Positions 1 through 6,635 of a stretch of 8,794 nt of DNA are shown here, one piece after another. Origin of the DNA: an uncultured Gammaproteobacteria bacterium (GTDB lineage: Bacteria > Pseudomonadota > Gammaproteobacteria > Arenicellales > UBA868); NCBI GenBank assembly GCA_913051905.1, contig CAJXBY010000105.1, positions 1 to 8,794 on the forward strand. The letters run 5' to 3'. Numbering within the stretch: position 1 is the first letter of the stretch; each line of letters opens with the position of its first letter. The position numbers and the translations under genes were made by a program. The notes under the pieces are model-generated. The model was not told the DNA's origin and did not search any database. It worked only from the letters and a program-made list of their open reading frames with translations.

Positions 1-458
1 AGAAGGGCGTAATCGATGCCACCGAGTTCTCGATGCCTGCCATGGACATCAAGTATGGCTTCTACCAGATTGCTAAGAACAACTACTTCCCAGGTTGGCA
101 CCAGCAGGTTTCGATCGGTACGCTGCAGATCAACATGGACAAGTGGAATTCATTATCTGATCAGAACAAGATCATCCTCGAAACCGCCTGCCGCTCGAGC
201 CTGGCACGTTCCTACGTCGAAACTGAAGCAGTTAATCCTGGCGCCATGGTCGAGATGGGTGAAAAGTACGGTGTAATTACCCGTCGCTGGACCGACGATC
301 AGATTGCCGTCTTTGAAAGAGCATGGAATGAAGTGGTTGAAGAAGATTCAGCCAAAGATCCCCTGTTCAAAGAGGTCACAGAGAGTTATCGCAAATGGCG
401 TAAGGAATATGCCAAGTGGGGTGCGGCACAAGCTCTGAAGCCTACTTATTTGGACTAA
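1..458 (+). CDS. TRAP transporter solute-binding protein, DctP type (5'-truncated)
   Basis: This is the C-terminal 151 residues of a periplasmic solute-binding protein of a TRAP transporter; the reading frame enters at base 3 and the beginning lies outside the window. Seen: GVIDATEF near the edge, then GFYQIAKNNYFPGWHQ, which matches the conserved 'G.iDa.e...p..d...GfY..akyyy.pGWH' block of DctP-like proteins that lines the ligand cleft. It is followed by a helical, charged C-terminus ending in TYLD. The fold binds an organic acid, usually through a carboxylate, and hands it to the membrane subunits. The large and small TRAP permeases follow directly, which confirms the family. The ligand-contacting arginine of DctP proteins lies upstream and cannot be checked. 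The family is secure; the ligand is unknown. Confidence 0.92.
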   Translation, partial: KGVIDATEFSMPAMDIKYGFYQIAKNNYFPGWHQQVSIGTLQINMDKWNSLSDQNKIILETACRSSLARSYVETEAVNPGAMVEMGEKYGVITRRWTDDQIAVFERAWNEVVEEDSAKDPLFKEVTESYRKWRKEYAKWGAAQALKPTYLD

Positions 459-469
459 TCTGAATCGCT

Positions 470-491
470 GTTTACGCAAAGCGGTTTACGC
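470..491 (+). repeat. Short direct repeat GTTTACGC x2
   Basis: The octamer GTTTACGC occurs at 470-477 and again at 484-491, a 14-bp period, in the gap between the solute-binding protein gene and the large permease gene. It could be a remnant of duplication or a weak protein-binding site. Two copies of eight bases are not strong evidence for function. Confidence 0.35.
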
Positions 492-512
492 TGTAGATTG
501 TTAAGTGGTATG

Positions 513-540
513 GACTGGGGCCAGAGATCTGGCCCCAGTC
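513..540 (+). terminator. Perfect intercistronic hairpin (leaky terminator or mRNA-stabilising stem)
   Basis: GACTGGGGCCAGA (513-525) is the exact reverse complement of TCTGGCCCCAGTC (528-540), so the RNA folds into at least 12 GC-rich base pairs closed by a 4-base loop. The sequence after it (ACTATTAGAAG) has no T-run, so a classical strong intrinsic terminator is not supported. Hairpins between a binding-protein gene and its permease genes commonly act as partial terminators or 3'-end stabilisers that keep the binding protein in excess. That role is inferred here from position. The stem also argues against a permease start at 505, because that start would lie immediately upstream of the stem. 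Confidence 0.7.
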
Positions 541-565
541 ACTATTAGAAGACCTCATAGAGCAT

Positions 566-569
566 GGAG
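566..569 (+). promoter_or_regulatory. Ribosome binding site of the TRAP large permease gene
   Basis: GGAG sits 10 bases before the ATG at 580. It supports that start over the in-frame upstream ATG at 505, which precedes the hairpin, has no such motif at a suitable distance and would add a non-membrane-like arginine-rich leader. Confidence 0.6.
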
Positions 570-579
570 TGAGACTGGA

Positions 580-2076
580 ATGGAAGGCATCCAAAAGGGA
601 TTAGCCCAGCATTGGGGCAAGGCACTGGTGGGCTTGATCGTGCTGGCAATCATCATTGCCTACACTTCAATCAGCAACATGGATGAAGAAGCCCAAGACC
701 TGGTGCTGGAATTCTTCCAGGACTATTTGCCCCTCTGTATGTTTGTGACGCTGGCCTGCTTACTGTTTTCTGGATTCCCGGTGGCCTTTATTCTCGGCGG
801 CTTAGCCTTTCTGTACGGAATTCTCGGTTACTTTCTCGATATGTTTTCACTGATCGAATTTTTCAACTTTCTGCCGAGAATCTGGTTCCAGGGTGCGGAA
901 AACCTCGTGCTGGTCGCTGTACCCGCTTTTGTTTTTATGGGCGTGATGATGGAACGCAGTGGTGTGGCCAATGACCTTCTGTACTGCGTGCAGGTCCTGC
1001 TCAAGAACGTCGCAGGTTCGCTGGCTCTGGCGGTCATCGTGATGGGAACGGTGCTGGCCGCAATGACTGGAATCATCGGCGCGTCGGTCACCATGATGAC
1101 CGCGCTCGCCCTGCCAACCATGATAAAGCAGGGCTACAAGAACTCTCTATCCTGTGGCTGTATCGCAGCCTCCGGTACGCTCGGCATACTGATCCCACCC
1201 AGTATTATGTTGATTATCATGGCCGACCTCATGGCCGTTTCGGTCGGCAACATGTTTATGGCGGCAATTGTTCCCGGACTCGTGTTGGCATTTTTCTACC
1301 TCGCATTCGTTGCCATTTATGCTTATATGCGGCCAGCTGTCGCACCCAGCCTGCCACCAGAACTGTTATACGTGCCTCGAAACAAATATGCGGGGATGAT
1401 ATTCAAGAGCTTCTTGCCTCCTGTAATCCTGATCTTCATGATCAAAGGCTCGATACTATTCGGTATTGCAGCCCCAAGTGAGGCAGGTGCAGTCGGTGCT
1501 TTCGGTACAATACTTCTCGCCATTGGCAATCGCAGATTGACAATGGACCTTCTCAGAGGGGTTTGTCACACCTCGGCTCGAACCATTGCGATGATTTTCT
1601 TTATCATTATCAGTGCGACGTGCTTCGCCTATGTCTATCGCTCACTGGGCGGTGACGATATTGTTGAGCACCTGATTCTCGAGGCTGGACTGACATCATG
1701 GCAATTGCTCATCCTGCTGATGGGCATCACCTTCTTTTTGGGATTTTTTCTAGACTGGATTGAAATAACACTGATCGTGTTGCCAGTATTCGCGCCTCTC
1801 ATCGTGGGACTAGATTTTGGTGACCATGTGGCACAGAAAGATATCGTGTTCTGGTTTCTCGTCCTGATGGCCATCAATCTGCAGACGTCATTTCTAACGC
1901 CCCCGTTCGGCTTCGCGCTGTTCTATCTCAAAGGGATCGCACCCAAAGAGGTAAAGATTCAGGAAATCTACAAAGGGATTATTCCGTTCGTCCTGTTACA
2001 ACTGTGCGGACTGATCCTGGTGATGTGGAAACCCAACGTAGCGCTGTGGTTGATGAAAGCAGCCTACGACTACTAA
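580..2076 (+). CDS. dctM: TRAP transporter large permease subunit (DctM type)
   Basis: This 498-residue polytopic inner-membrane protein is the ion-coupled translocation subunit of a TRAP importer. Family blocks seen: GTLGILIPPSIMLIIMADLMAVSVGN (about 199-224, given here by its ends and PPS core), PSEAGAVGAFG (299-309), FFLDWIEITLIVLPVFAPL (389-407) and TPPFGFALFYLKGIAP (440-455). These correspond to the conserved hairpin and TPP regions of DctM proteins. A hydrophobic helix at about 15-31 precedes a second at 50-75. With it the protein is about 60-70 residues longer than the usual DctM of about 430, so an extra N-terminal membrane segment is likely. The start at ATG 580 is chosen from the GGAG at 566. 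The gene lies 121 bp after the binding-protein gene and 35 bp before the small permease gene. The family is secure; the substrate is unknown. Confidence 0.95.
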   Translation: MEGIQKGLAQHWGKALVGLIVLAIIIAYTSISNMDEEAQDLVLEFFQDYLPLCMFVTLACLLFSGFPVAFILGGLAFLYGILGYFLDMFSLIEFFNFLPRIWFQGAENLVLVAVPAFVFMGVMMERSGVANDLLYCVQVLLKNVAGSLALAVIVMGTVLAAMTGIIGASVTMMTALALPTMIKQGYKNSLSCGCIAASGTLGILIPPSIMLIIMADLMAVSVGNMFMAAIVPGLVLAFFYLAFVAIYAYMRPAVAPSLPPELLYVPRNKYAGMIFKSFLPPVILIFMIKGSILFGIAAPSEAGAVGAFGTILLAIGNRRLTMDLLRGVCHTSARTIAMIFFIIISATCFAYVYRSLGGDDIVEHLILEAGLTSWQLLILLMGITFFLGFFLDWIEITLIVLPVFAPLIVGLDFGDHVAQKDIVFWFLVLMAINLQTSFLTPPFGFALFYLKGIAPKEVKIQEIYKGIIPFVLLQLCGLILVMWKPNVALWLMKAAYDY

Positions 2077-2111
2077 GTCGATGACCGAATTGATTCTGGA
2101 GATAAAGTAAC

Positions 2112-2945
2112 GTGAGCCAAACCACGACCACCGGGCCCGAGGGCGAAGCGATCCACCAGCTATCGCAGGACGAGCTCCCAATCGCACTGAAAATCAGCGA
2201 AGCGCTGCGCCGCTTCGTCGATCGCGTGGGACGTTTCGGCTCTTGGTTCGCGATGCCGATGATACTGATCACGGCATTTGACTTAACAATACGAAAAACC
2301 AAGTTCATTAAGATTGCAGGAGACCCCTGGCAAATCTGGTTACGCGAAAACGTCAGCCCGGTATTTGATTCCACGCTCCTCCAGGAACTCGAATGGCATT
2401 CTCACACGGCCTTGTTTGCTCTGGTTCTAGGTTTCGGCTACGTTTGGAACACCCATGTACGCGTGGATCTCGTCAGGGAGCACCTTAATTTCAAGAAAAA
2501 AGCCTGGCTGGAGTTCATAGGTATCAGCATCTTCCTGATTCCTTTTACCTGCATCATCATCTACTTTTCCTATATGTATACCGTCGACTCTTGGGCACTG
2601 AATCGGCATGATGGGTGTGCGTGGTGGCAATGCGGTGAGATATCCGCATCACTCGTCGGACTCTCACACCGCTGGCTCATTAAAGGCGTCCTCGTTTTTG
2701 GCCTTATTGTTGCACTACTTGCAGGAATCGCCGTCTGGCTACAGGTGGCGATTGCACTCTTCGGTCCGAAACATTGGCGATTCGACTTGATGACAATCGA
2801 ATGGCCCGAAGAGACAGGATCCCGCACGGAAGGCAAAGAACGAATGGATCTCGAGAAACTCGACGACCAGCTTGAGATTCAAGCAGCTCGCATGCGGGAG
2901 CAGCAGGTTGCATCGGATGCTGAACAACAAAACAAACGCGAATAA
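2112..2945 (+). CDS. dctQ: TRAP transporter small permease subunit (DctQ type)
   Basis: This 277-residue membrane protein partners with the large permease in the TRAP complex. Predicted membrane helices lie at about 42-58, 98-114, 132-154 and 189-215, the four-helix layout of DctQ. The block LQELEWHSHTALFALVLGFGY followed by HVRVDLVREHL (about 89-125) is characteristic of the larger DctQ branch, which typically reads 'LQEL.WH ... Y ... HVRVD'. It starts with GTG, with GGAG at 2098-2101 ten bases upstream. It is larger than the common DctQ of about 160-200 residues because of three additions: an N-terminal hydrophilic leader, a 40-residue first loop, and a charged tail from about 218 that is rich in Glu, Arg and Gln and may be helical. 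The second outer loop carries a CAWWQC pair (Cys169, Cys174), which would be periplasmic and could form a disulfide. Confidence 0.9.
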   Translation: MSQTTTTGPEGEAIHQLSQDELPIALKISEALRRFVDRVGRFGSWFAMPMILITAFDLTIRKTKFIKIAGDPWQIWLRENVSPVFDSTLLQELEWHSHTALFALVLGFGYVWNTHVRVDLVREHLNFKKKAWLEFIGISIFLIPFTCIIIYFSYMYTVDSWALNRHDGCAWWQCGEISASLVGLSHRWLIKGVLVFGLIVALLAGIAVWLQVAIALFGPKHWRFDLMTIEWPEETGSRTEGKERMDLEKLDDQLEIQAARMREQQVASDAEQQNKRE

Positions 2946-2995
2946 GGTCACTGACCAAAAGATTCACGTAAGAATAGCCTCTCGGATAATCCACG

Positions 2996-3481
2996 GTGCT
3001 CGACTGGGAAAATCTATTTAAGCGCTACGTATGGGATGATCGAACCACACCATACTTCGTTCCCCTCTCCCGACTAAATCGGCTCCAGGCCGACAACGAG
3101 ATACTCGCCTATTGTCTTTTCTTGGGTGTTTTATTTGGGGTGGTTGCACTCACCTCACTAAGTGATGCCACACCACACGGTCGCTCACCATTCATTACTC
3201 TTTACGCGATCACGGTAGTCCTCGCGGCAATCACCTTTGGCTTTGCCAAAACCTACTATGCGGCAGTTTACTTGAGTGCCACGCCCGTCGCGGGACTGAT
3301 CTACCTCTTGATTTACGGGTTTCAATCCGATCGACACCGTATTGACACCTTGCTTGTGATTTTTCTCGTGCTGCTCATGCTGTGGTACTCGTTGCGCGTG
3401 ATCAGGTTGGCACGAGCCTATCACAGCCTACCCATACCTAAGGGAGAAACCCAACCCAGGCGCCGGTTGTTTAAAAAGTGA
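2996..3481 (+). CDS. Hypothetical four-helix membrane protein, TRAP-operon associated
   Basis: I do not recognise a named family for this 161-residue protein. It has a hydrophilic N-terminus of about 35 residues (KRYVWDDRTTPYFVPLSRLN), four predicted membrane helices at about 36-55, 65-84, 88-107 and 117-135, and a basic tail ending RRRLFKK, which suggests a cytoplasmic C-terminus. Size and topology resemble a canonical DctQ, but the HVRVD block is missing and a true DctQ lies just upstream. The start is GTG 2996: an in-frame TAA at 2987 leaves no earlier option, and the next codons lack a start. The Shine-Dalgarno match is weak (CGGA at 2983-2986). Its last bases overlap the next gene by GTGA, so the two are probably translationally coupled. 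An accessory role for the transporter is inferred from position only. Confidence 0.8.
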   Translation: MLDWENLFKRYVWDDRTTPYFVPLSRLNRLQADNEILAYCLFLGVLFGVVALTSLSDATPHGRSPFITLYAITVVLAAITFGFAKTYYAAVYLSATPVAGLIYLLIYGFQSDRHRIDTLLVIFLVLLMLWYSLRVIRLARAYHSLPIPKGETQPRRRLFKK

Positions 3482-3810
3482 GCGTCTATGACGGCCAAAG
3501 GAACTATATTCCAGGGCGCCTGTATTTCCCTCATCATATATCTCTTTATGTTCTCGTAACCGTTGTCTCTATCACTGCAGAAGTTATAGGGGTCAACTGG
3601 CTACACTTTTGGCCGATGATGGCCTGGAGCATCGTGCTTGCCGTTCACTACTTTATCGCCAGCACACTTGCGATCGATGAGACCTGGGTCAGCGAGAAAG
3701 CAGTCGACGTCCGAACGCGAAGCTACGACTTCGATCACATTTACAATATCGACAAGCGCTTTGAACAAGGTCACGACAGCGTGACTCATCCAGAAGAACG
3801 AAAACACTGA
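3478..3810 (+). CDS. Small two-helix membrane protein (2TM-domain-like)
   Basis: This 110-residue protein has two predicted membrane helices (about 20-38 and 42-66), with a Phe-Pro-His-His entry into the first and WLHFWPMMAWSIVLAVHYF through the second. The layout 'H..lYv ... fWP...W...l..H' resembles the 2TM domain found in small membrane proteins and at the ends of some histidine kinases. The match is by eye and not certain. The remaining 44 residues are hydrophilic and rich in Asp, Arg and His. It starts at GTG 3478, overlapping the previous stop by four bases, so coupling is likely. Its stop is followed, in the same frame and only one codon later, by the start of the amidohydrolase gene. 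The role is unknown; it and its upstream neighbour look like a paired membrane module. Confidence 0.78.
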   Translation: MSVYDGQRNYIPGRLYFPHHISLYVLVTVVSITAEVIGVNWLHFWPMMAWSIVLAVHYFIASTLAIDETWVSEKAVDVRTRSYDFDHIYNIDKRFEQGHDSVTHPEERKH

Positions 3811-3813
3811 GAC

Positions 3814-4713
3814 TTGAAATTTCTAGACGCCCATCAGCATTTTTGGGATCTCGACACAAACTATTATCCTTGGCTTTGTGATCACCCTCCCCTGCCGTTT
3901 CGTTATGGGAACTACGCTTCTATCCGGCGCAACTATTTACCTTGCGACTATGCGCAGGACACCGCTGGACTGGAGATCATAGGCTCGGTCCACGTTGAGG
4001 CCGAATGGAATCCGAATGACCCAGTCGGCGAGACCCGCTGGCTGAGTCATATCAGCCGGAAACTACCCCATCCAGTCGTCTTCGTTGCACATGCCCAGTT
4101 CAATCATCCCGATATCGAGGAAGTCTTAAACGGTCACTCTGATTTTGCCCAGGTACGGGGAATTCGCCATAAGCCGAAAGCGACTGAAGAAGGTTCGGTG
4201 GCTGACAAGCGAGGTGTGCGCGGCTCAATGGACGATCCTCAATGGCGGAAGGGCTACGCCCTTCTGCAGCGTTACGGCTACTCCTTCGACCTGCAGATTC
4301 CCTACTGGAACCTCGACCAGGCGGCTGACCTTGCGGCTGACTTTCCCAAAATCATGATCATCATTAATCACACCGGCTTACCCGCCAGGAGAGACCGTTC
4401 AGATATTGCACGGTGGTATGATGCTCTGGCACGCATTGCCGAGCAGCCGAATGTGGCCATCAAGATTTCAGGTCTGGGGCTGCCTCACCAGACCTGGTCG
4501 GTTGAAGCCAATCGCGAAATCGTGTTGAAGGCTATCGACCTGTTCGGCACTGATCGCTGCATGTTTGCCAGCAATTTTCCGGTTGACAGCCTATGCGCAG
4601 GCCTTGGCAATATCATCCAGGGCTTCAGAAAGATCGTAGACCACCTGTCCGACGCCCAGAAAGCCGCTCTGTTCCACGGCAATGCTACCCAAATCTATCG
4701 TTTCAACAAATGA
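3814..4713 (+). CDS. Amidohydrolase family 2 metal-dependent hydrolase (COG3618-like)
   Basis: This 299-residue TIM-barrel hydrolase belongs to the amidohydrolase_2 group, which includes L-fuconolactonase and 2-pyrone-4,6-dicarboxylate lactonase relatives. Seen: FLDAHQHFWD with the strand-1 His-x-His (His7, His9), VHVEAEWNPNDPVGETRWL (59-77), RGIRHK with Arg117, INHTGLP with His186, and ASNFPVDSL with the strand-8 Asp258. The order and spacing fit the family. The likely chemistry is opening of a lactone or related ester in the cytoplasm; there is no signal peptide. The start is TTG 3814, the first codon but one after the preceding stop. Any later start would delete the His-x-His, so this start is effectively forced. 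There is no good Shine-Dalgarno sequence, which suggests reinitiation from the gene upstream. The 3' end overlaps the next gene by ATGA. The substrate is not deducible. Confidence 0.9.
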   Translation: MKFLDAHQHFWDLDTNYYPWLCDHPPLPFRYGNYASIRRNYLPCDYAQDTAGLEIIGSVHVEAEWNPNDPVGETRWLSHISRKLPHPVVFVAHAQFNHPDIEEVLNGHSDFAQVRGIRHKPKATEEGSVADKRGVRGSMDDPQWRKGYALLQRYGYSFDLQIPYWNLDQAADLAADFPKIMIIINHTGLPARRDRSDIARWYDALARIAEQPNVAIKISGLGLPHQTWSVEANREIVLKAIDLFGTDRCMFASNFPVDSLCAGLGNIIQGFRKIVDHLSDAQKAALFHGNATQIYRFNK

Positions 4714-5003
4714 AAACCGCAATCACTTATTTGCTTTTTGCCAGTATCGGGCTGGGTATCATGTTCGTTGCTGCCATACCCTGGCCGTCCACGATCTATA
4801 TTCTCACCGGCGCATGCGAATCTTCTGCTCAATACGTTGCTGGAGAGTGCTCCGTCAATACACACAACTGGGATTGGTGTGTCACCGATGAGTTTGTCAA
4901 GAAAATGAGGCAATCGGACTGCAAAGCAGCCAACGGACAGCTGTATTACAACGAGAAAATTGCAAAACAGGCTCACGTTGATTTGCGATCTTCTGGCCAT
5001 TGA
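4710..5003 (+). CDS. Hypothetical small secreted or anchored protein with four cysteines
   Basis: This 97-residue protein belongs to no family I recognise. The first residues are MKTA followed by a hydrophobic stretch to about 22, which is either a signal peptide or a single N-terminal anchor. The rest is hydrophilic and would face the periplasm. It has four cysteines (36, 47, 57, 71), an even number that fits two disulfides, and aromatic spots NWDWC and LYY. No lipobox is obvious. The ATG at 4710 overlaps the amidohydrolase stop as ATGA, a coupled start, and no separate ribosome binding site is visible. The frame is open further upstream inside the amidohydrolase gene, but those residues are arginine-rich and not signal-like. 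The coupling makes it a real gene rather than a chance frame. Function is unknown; an envelope helper for the uptake system is a guess. Confidence 0.7.
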   Translation: MKTAITYLLFASIGLGIMFVAAIPWPSTIYILTGACESSAQYVAGECSVNTHNWDWCVTDEFVKKMRQSDCKAANGQLYYNEKIAKQAHVDLRSSGH

Positions 5004-5085
5004 AGTCAGATTTGAATTTACCGATACTGGAGGTCCAGAGTTCCTCAAATAGGGTTAACTCCGTAACCAATTGAGTAAAACTGAC

Positions 5086-5092
5086 GGGAGGA
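5086..5092 (+). promoter_or_regulatory. Strong ribosome binding site of the amidase gene
   Basis: GGGAGGA ends 8 bases before the ATG at 5101. It fixes that start over the in-frame TTG at 5071, which lies upstream of the motif. Confidence 0.75.
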
Positions 5093-5100
5093 AAAATACC

Positions 5101-6588
5101 ATGTCACTGTCCGATGAACTGGCCTACCGCTCTCTCACCTCGCTGGCCTCGAGTATTCGACGACGAGAACTCTCCCCCGTTGAGGTTGTTGATGCGTTTA
5201 TTGACCGAATTCGTATGCGAAACCCTGCTGTGAACGCTTTTGTTTGCGAGGATTTTGACCGGGCACACGATGAAGCCGTAGTTGCTGAAAAGAAACTAAC
5301 CGATGGAAGCACGACCGGCCCCCTACACGGCATACCGGTGGCAATCAAAGACCTTTTCAGCTCAAAGCCCGGCACACCGATGACCATGGGCGGGGTCCGT
5401 GCGATGAAAGACAATATCACCCAGCACCGCTGCATATTCACGCAACGGATTGAGCAGGCTGGTGCCATCGTTATTGGCAAGACCAACAGCCCTGTTATGG
5501 GCTTTCGCGGAACCTGCGACAATTACCTCTTTGGCCCGAGCCGCAACCCTTTCGATACTTCCAAAAATACCGGGGGCTCCTCGGGGGGTGCTGCAGCTGC
5601 GGTCGCCGACGGAATGCTGCCCCTTGCCGAAGGCACCGACGGCGGCGGGTCGATCCGCATTCCGGCATCGTGGTGCGGCGTCTATGGCTATAAAGCAAGC
5701 TACGGCCGCGTGCCTTCACTGAGTCGACCCAATGCATTCGCCAGCGACACCCCATTTTCTTTCTCCGGCCCCATCACGCGTACGGTTGAAGATGCCGCAC
5801 TGGCCCTAAATGCTCTCTCTGGCTACCACCCGGGTGATCCATACAGCATAGACGACAATACGGATTTTCTGCCGTCGATCGAGCGTTCGATCCGGGACTG
5901 GAAAATCGCCTACAGTCCGAACTTTGACGTCTTCCCGGTAGATTCTGCGGTCAGCGGAATCATCGACACTCAAGTGAAGGCCTTCGAGGAGGAAGGCGCA
6001 CACGTCGAGCAGATCGACATCGGAATCGGGCGCCCCCAGCAGGAATTGAGTGACCTCTGGTGCAGGCTGATCGCCCCTCGCAACATTGCCACCCTGGAAG
6101 CTGTGAAAGAAAGTGGTGGTGTTGATCTGCTGGGCGATCATCATCAGGACTTTCCAGCGGAATACCTGCGCTGGATCGGGATCGGCCAACACCTGAGTGC
6201 GGTTGAGTTCTACAAGGACCAAGAGATTCGAACCGAGATCTATGACGCTATACAGTCCGTTCTGAGCAAATACGATCTCCTGATCACGCCGACCCTGGCT
6301 TGCCTACCCGTCGAGAACAGCAACGACGGCAACACAGTGGGACCTACAGAAATCAATGGTGAAACGGTCGATCCTTTGATTGGCTGGTGCCTGACCTATT
6401 TGCTGAACTTCACAGGACACCCTGCAGCTTCTATACCGGCGGGACTAAGCGAAGACGGTCTACCGGTCGGCATGCAGATCATTGGCCGTCGCTATGCCGA
6501 TGCCGATGTCCTTGCCGCCAGTGCTGCCTTCGAGCGCCTTCGCCCCTGGCATGAAAGCTACCGCAAGTGTGCGGAACGGGTCCTCTGA
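5101..6588 (+). CDS. Amidase-signature family amidase
   Basis: This 495-residue hydrolase of the amidase-signature (AS) family cleaves C-N bonds of carboxamides. The Ser-cisSer-Lys triad is visible. Lys83 lies in GIPVAIKD and the cis-Ser160 in the NTGGSSGG block. The nucleophile Ser184 is in [12 protein letters not shown], exactly 24 residues after the cis-Ser as in [14 protein letters not shown] at 126-135 and the closing segment [10 protein letters not shown]...[12 protein letters not shown] are also typical. The length is normal and no signal peptide is seen, so it is probably cytoplasmic. GatA of the tRNA amidotransferase shares this fold, but no gatB or gatC is adjacent and the context is catabolic, so a stand-alone amidase is preferred. 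It follows the four-cysteine gene by 97 bp and has its own strong ribosome binding site. The amide substrate is unknown. Confidence 0.93.
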   Translation: MSLSDELAYRSLTSLASSIRRRELSPVEVVDAFIDRIRMRNPAVNAFVCEDFDRAHDEAVVAEKKLTDGSTTGPLHGIPVAIKDLFSSKPGTPMTMGGVRAMKDNITQHRCIFTQRIEQAGAIVIGKTNSPVMGFRGTCDNYLFGPSRNPFDTSKNTGGSSGGAAAAVADGMLPLAEGTDGGGSIRIPASWCGVYGYKASYGRVPSLSRPNAFASDTPFSFSGPITRTVEDAALALNALSGYHPGDPYSIDDNTDFLPSIERSIRDWKIAYSPNFDVFPVDSAVSGIIDTQVKAFEEEGAHVEQIDIGIGRPQQELSDLWCRLIAPRNIATLEAVKESGGVDLLGDHHQDFPAEYLRWIGIGQHLSAVEFYKDQEIRTEIYDAIQSVLSKYDLLITPTLACLPVENSNDGNTVGPTEINGETVDPLIGWCLTYLLNFTGHPAASIPAGLSEDGLPVGMQIIGRRYADADVLAASAAFERLRPWHESYRKCAERVL

Positions 6589-6635
6589 GTGATCGCAACT
6601 GAGTTCAGATCCGTTCACTCAAAACTGAATTGCTG

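Noticed and set aside
471..499. Possible promoter (TTTACG, 17 bp, TAGATT) before the large permease gene
   Set aside because: Both hexamers match consensus at only four of six bases and the genes are expected to be co-transcribed.
505..579. In-frame upstream extension of the TRAP large permease from ATG 505
   Set aside because: It would begin just before the hairpin and add an Arg-rich leader unlike the family; GGAG at 566 supports ATG 580.
1979..2374. 131-residue minus-strand open frame spanning the two TRAP permease genes
   Set aside because: Antisense to conserved coding sequence, with low-complexity Ser/Arg-rich translation typical of a shadow frame.
5029..5034. Strong Shine-Dalgarno-like GGAGGT in the gap before the amidase gene
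   Set aside because: No ATG, GTG or TTG follows at a usable distance, so it starts no gene; probably chance or a remnant.
5053..5068. Small hairpin GGTTA/TAACC before the amidase gene
   Set aside because: Only five base pairs and no T-run; too weak to call a terminator.
5806..6222. 138-residue open frame on the minus strand inside the amidase gene
   Set aside because: It lies wholly within a well-supported gene, has no recognisable motif and no ribosome binding site; a shadow frame.
6587..6620. Inverted repeat GAGTGA/TCACTC flanking the amidase-SDR gap
   Set aside because: A 6-bp stem with a 22-base loop and no T-run is expected by chance.
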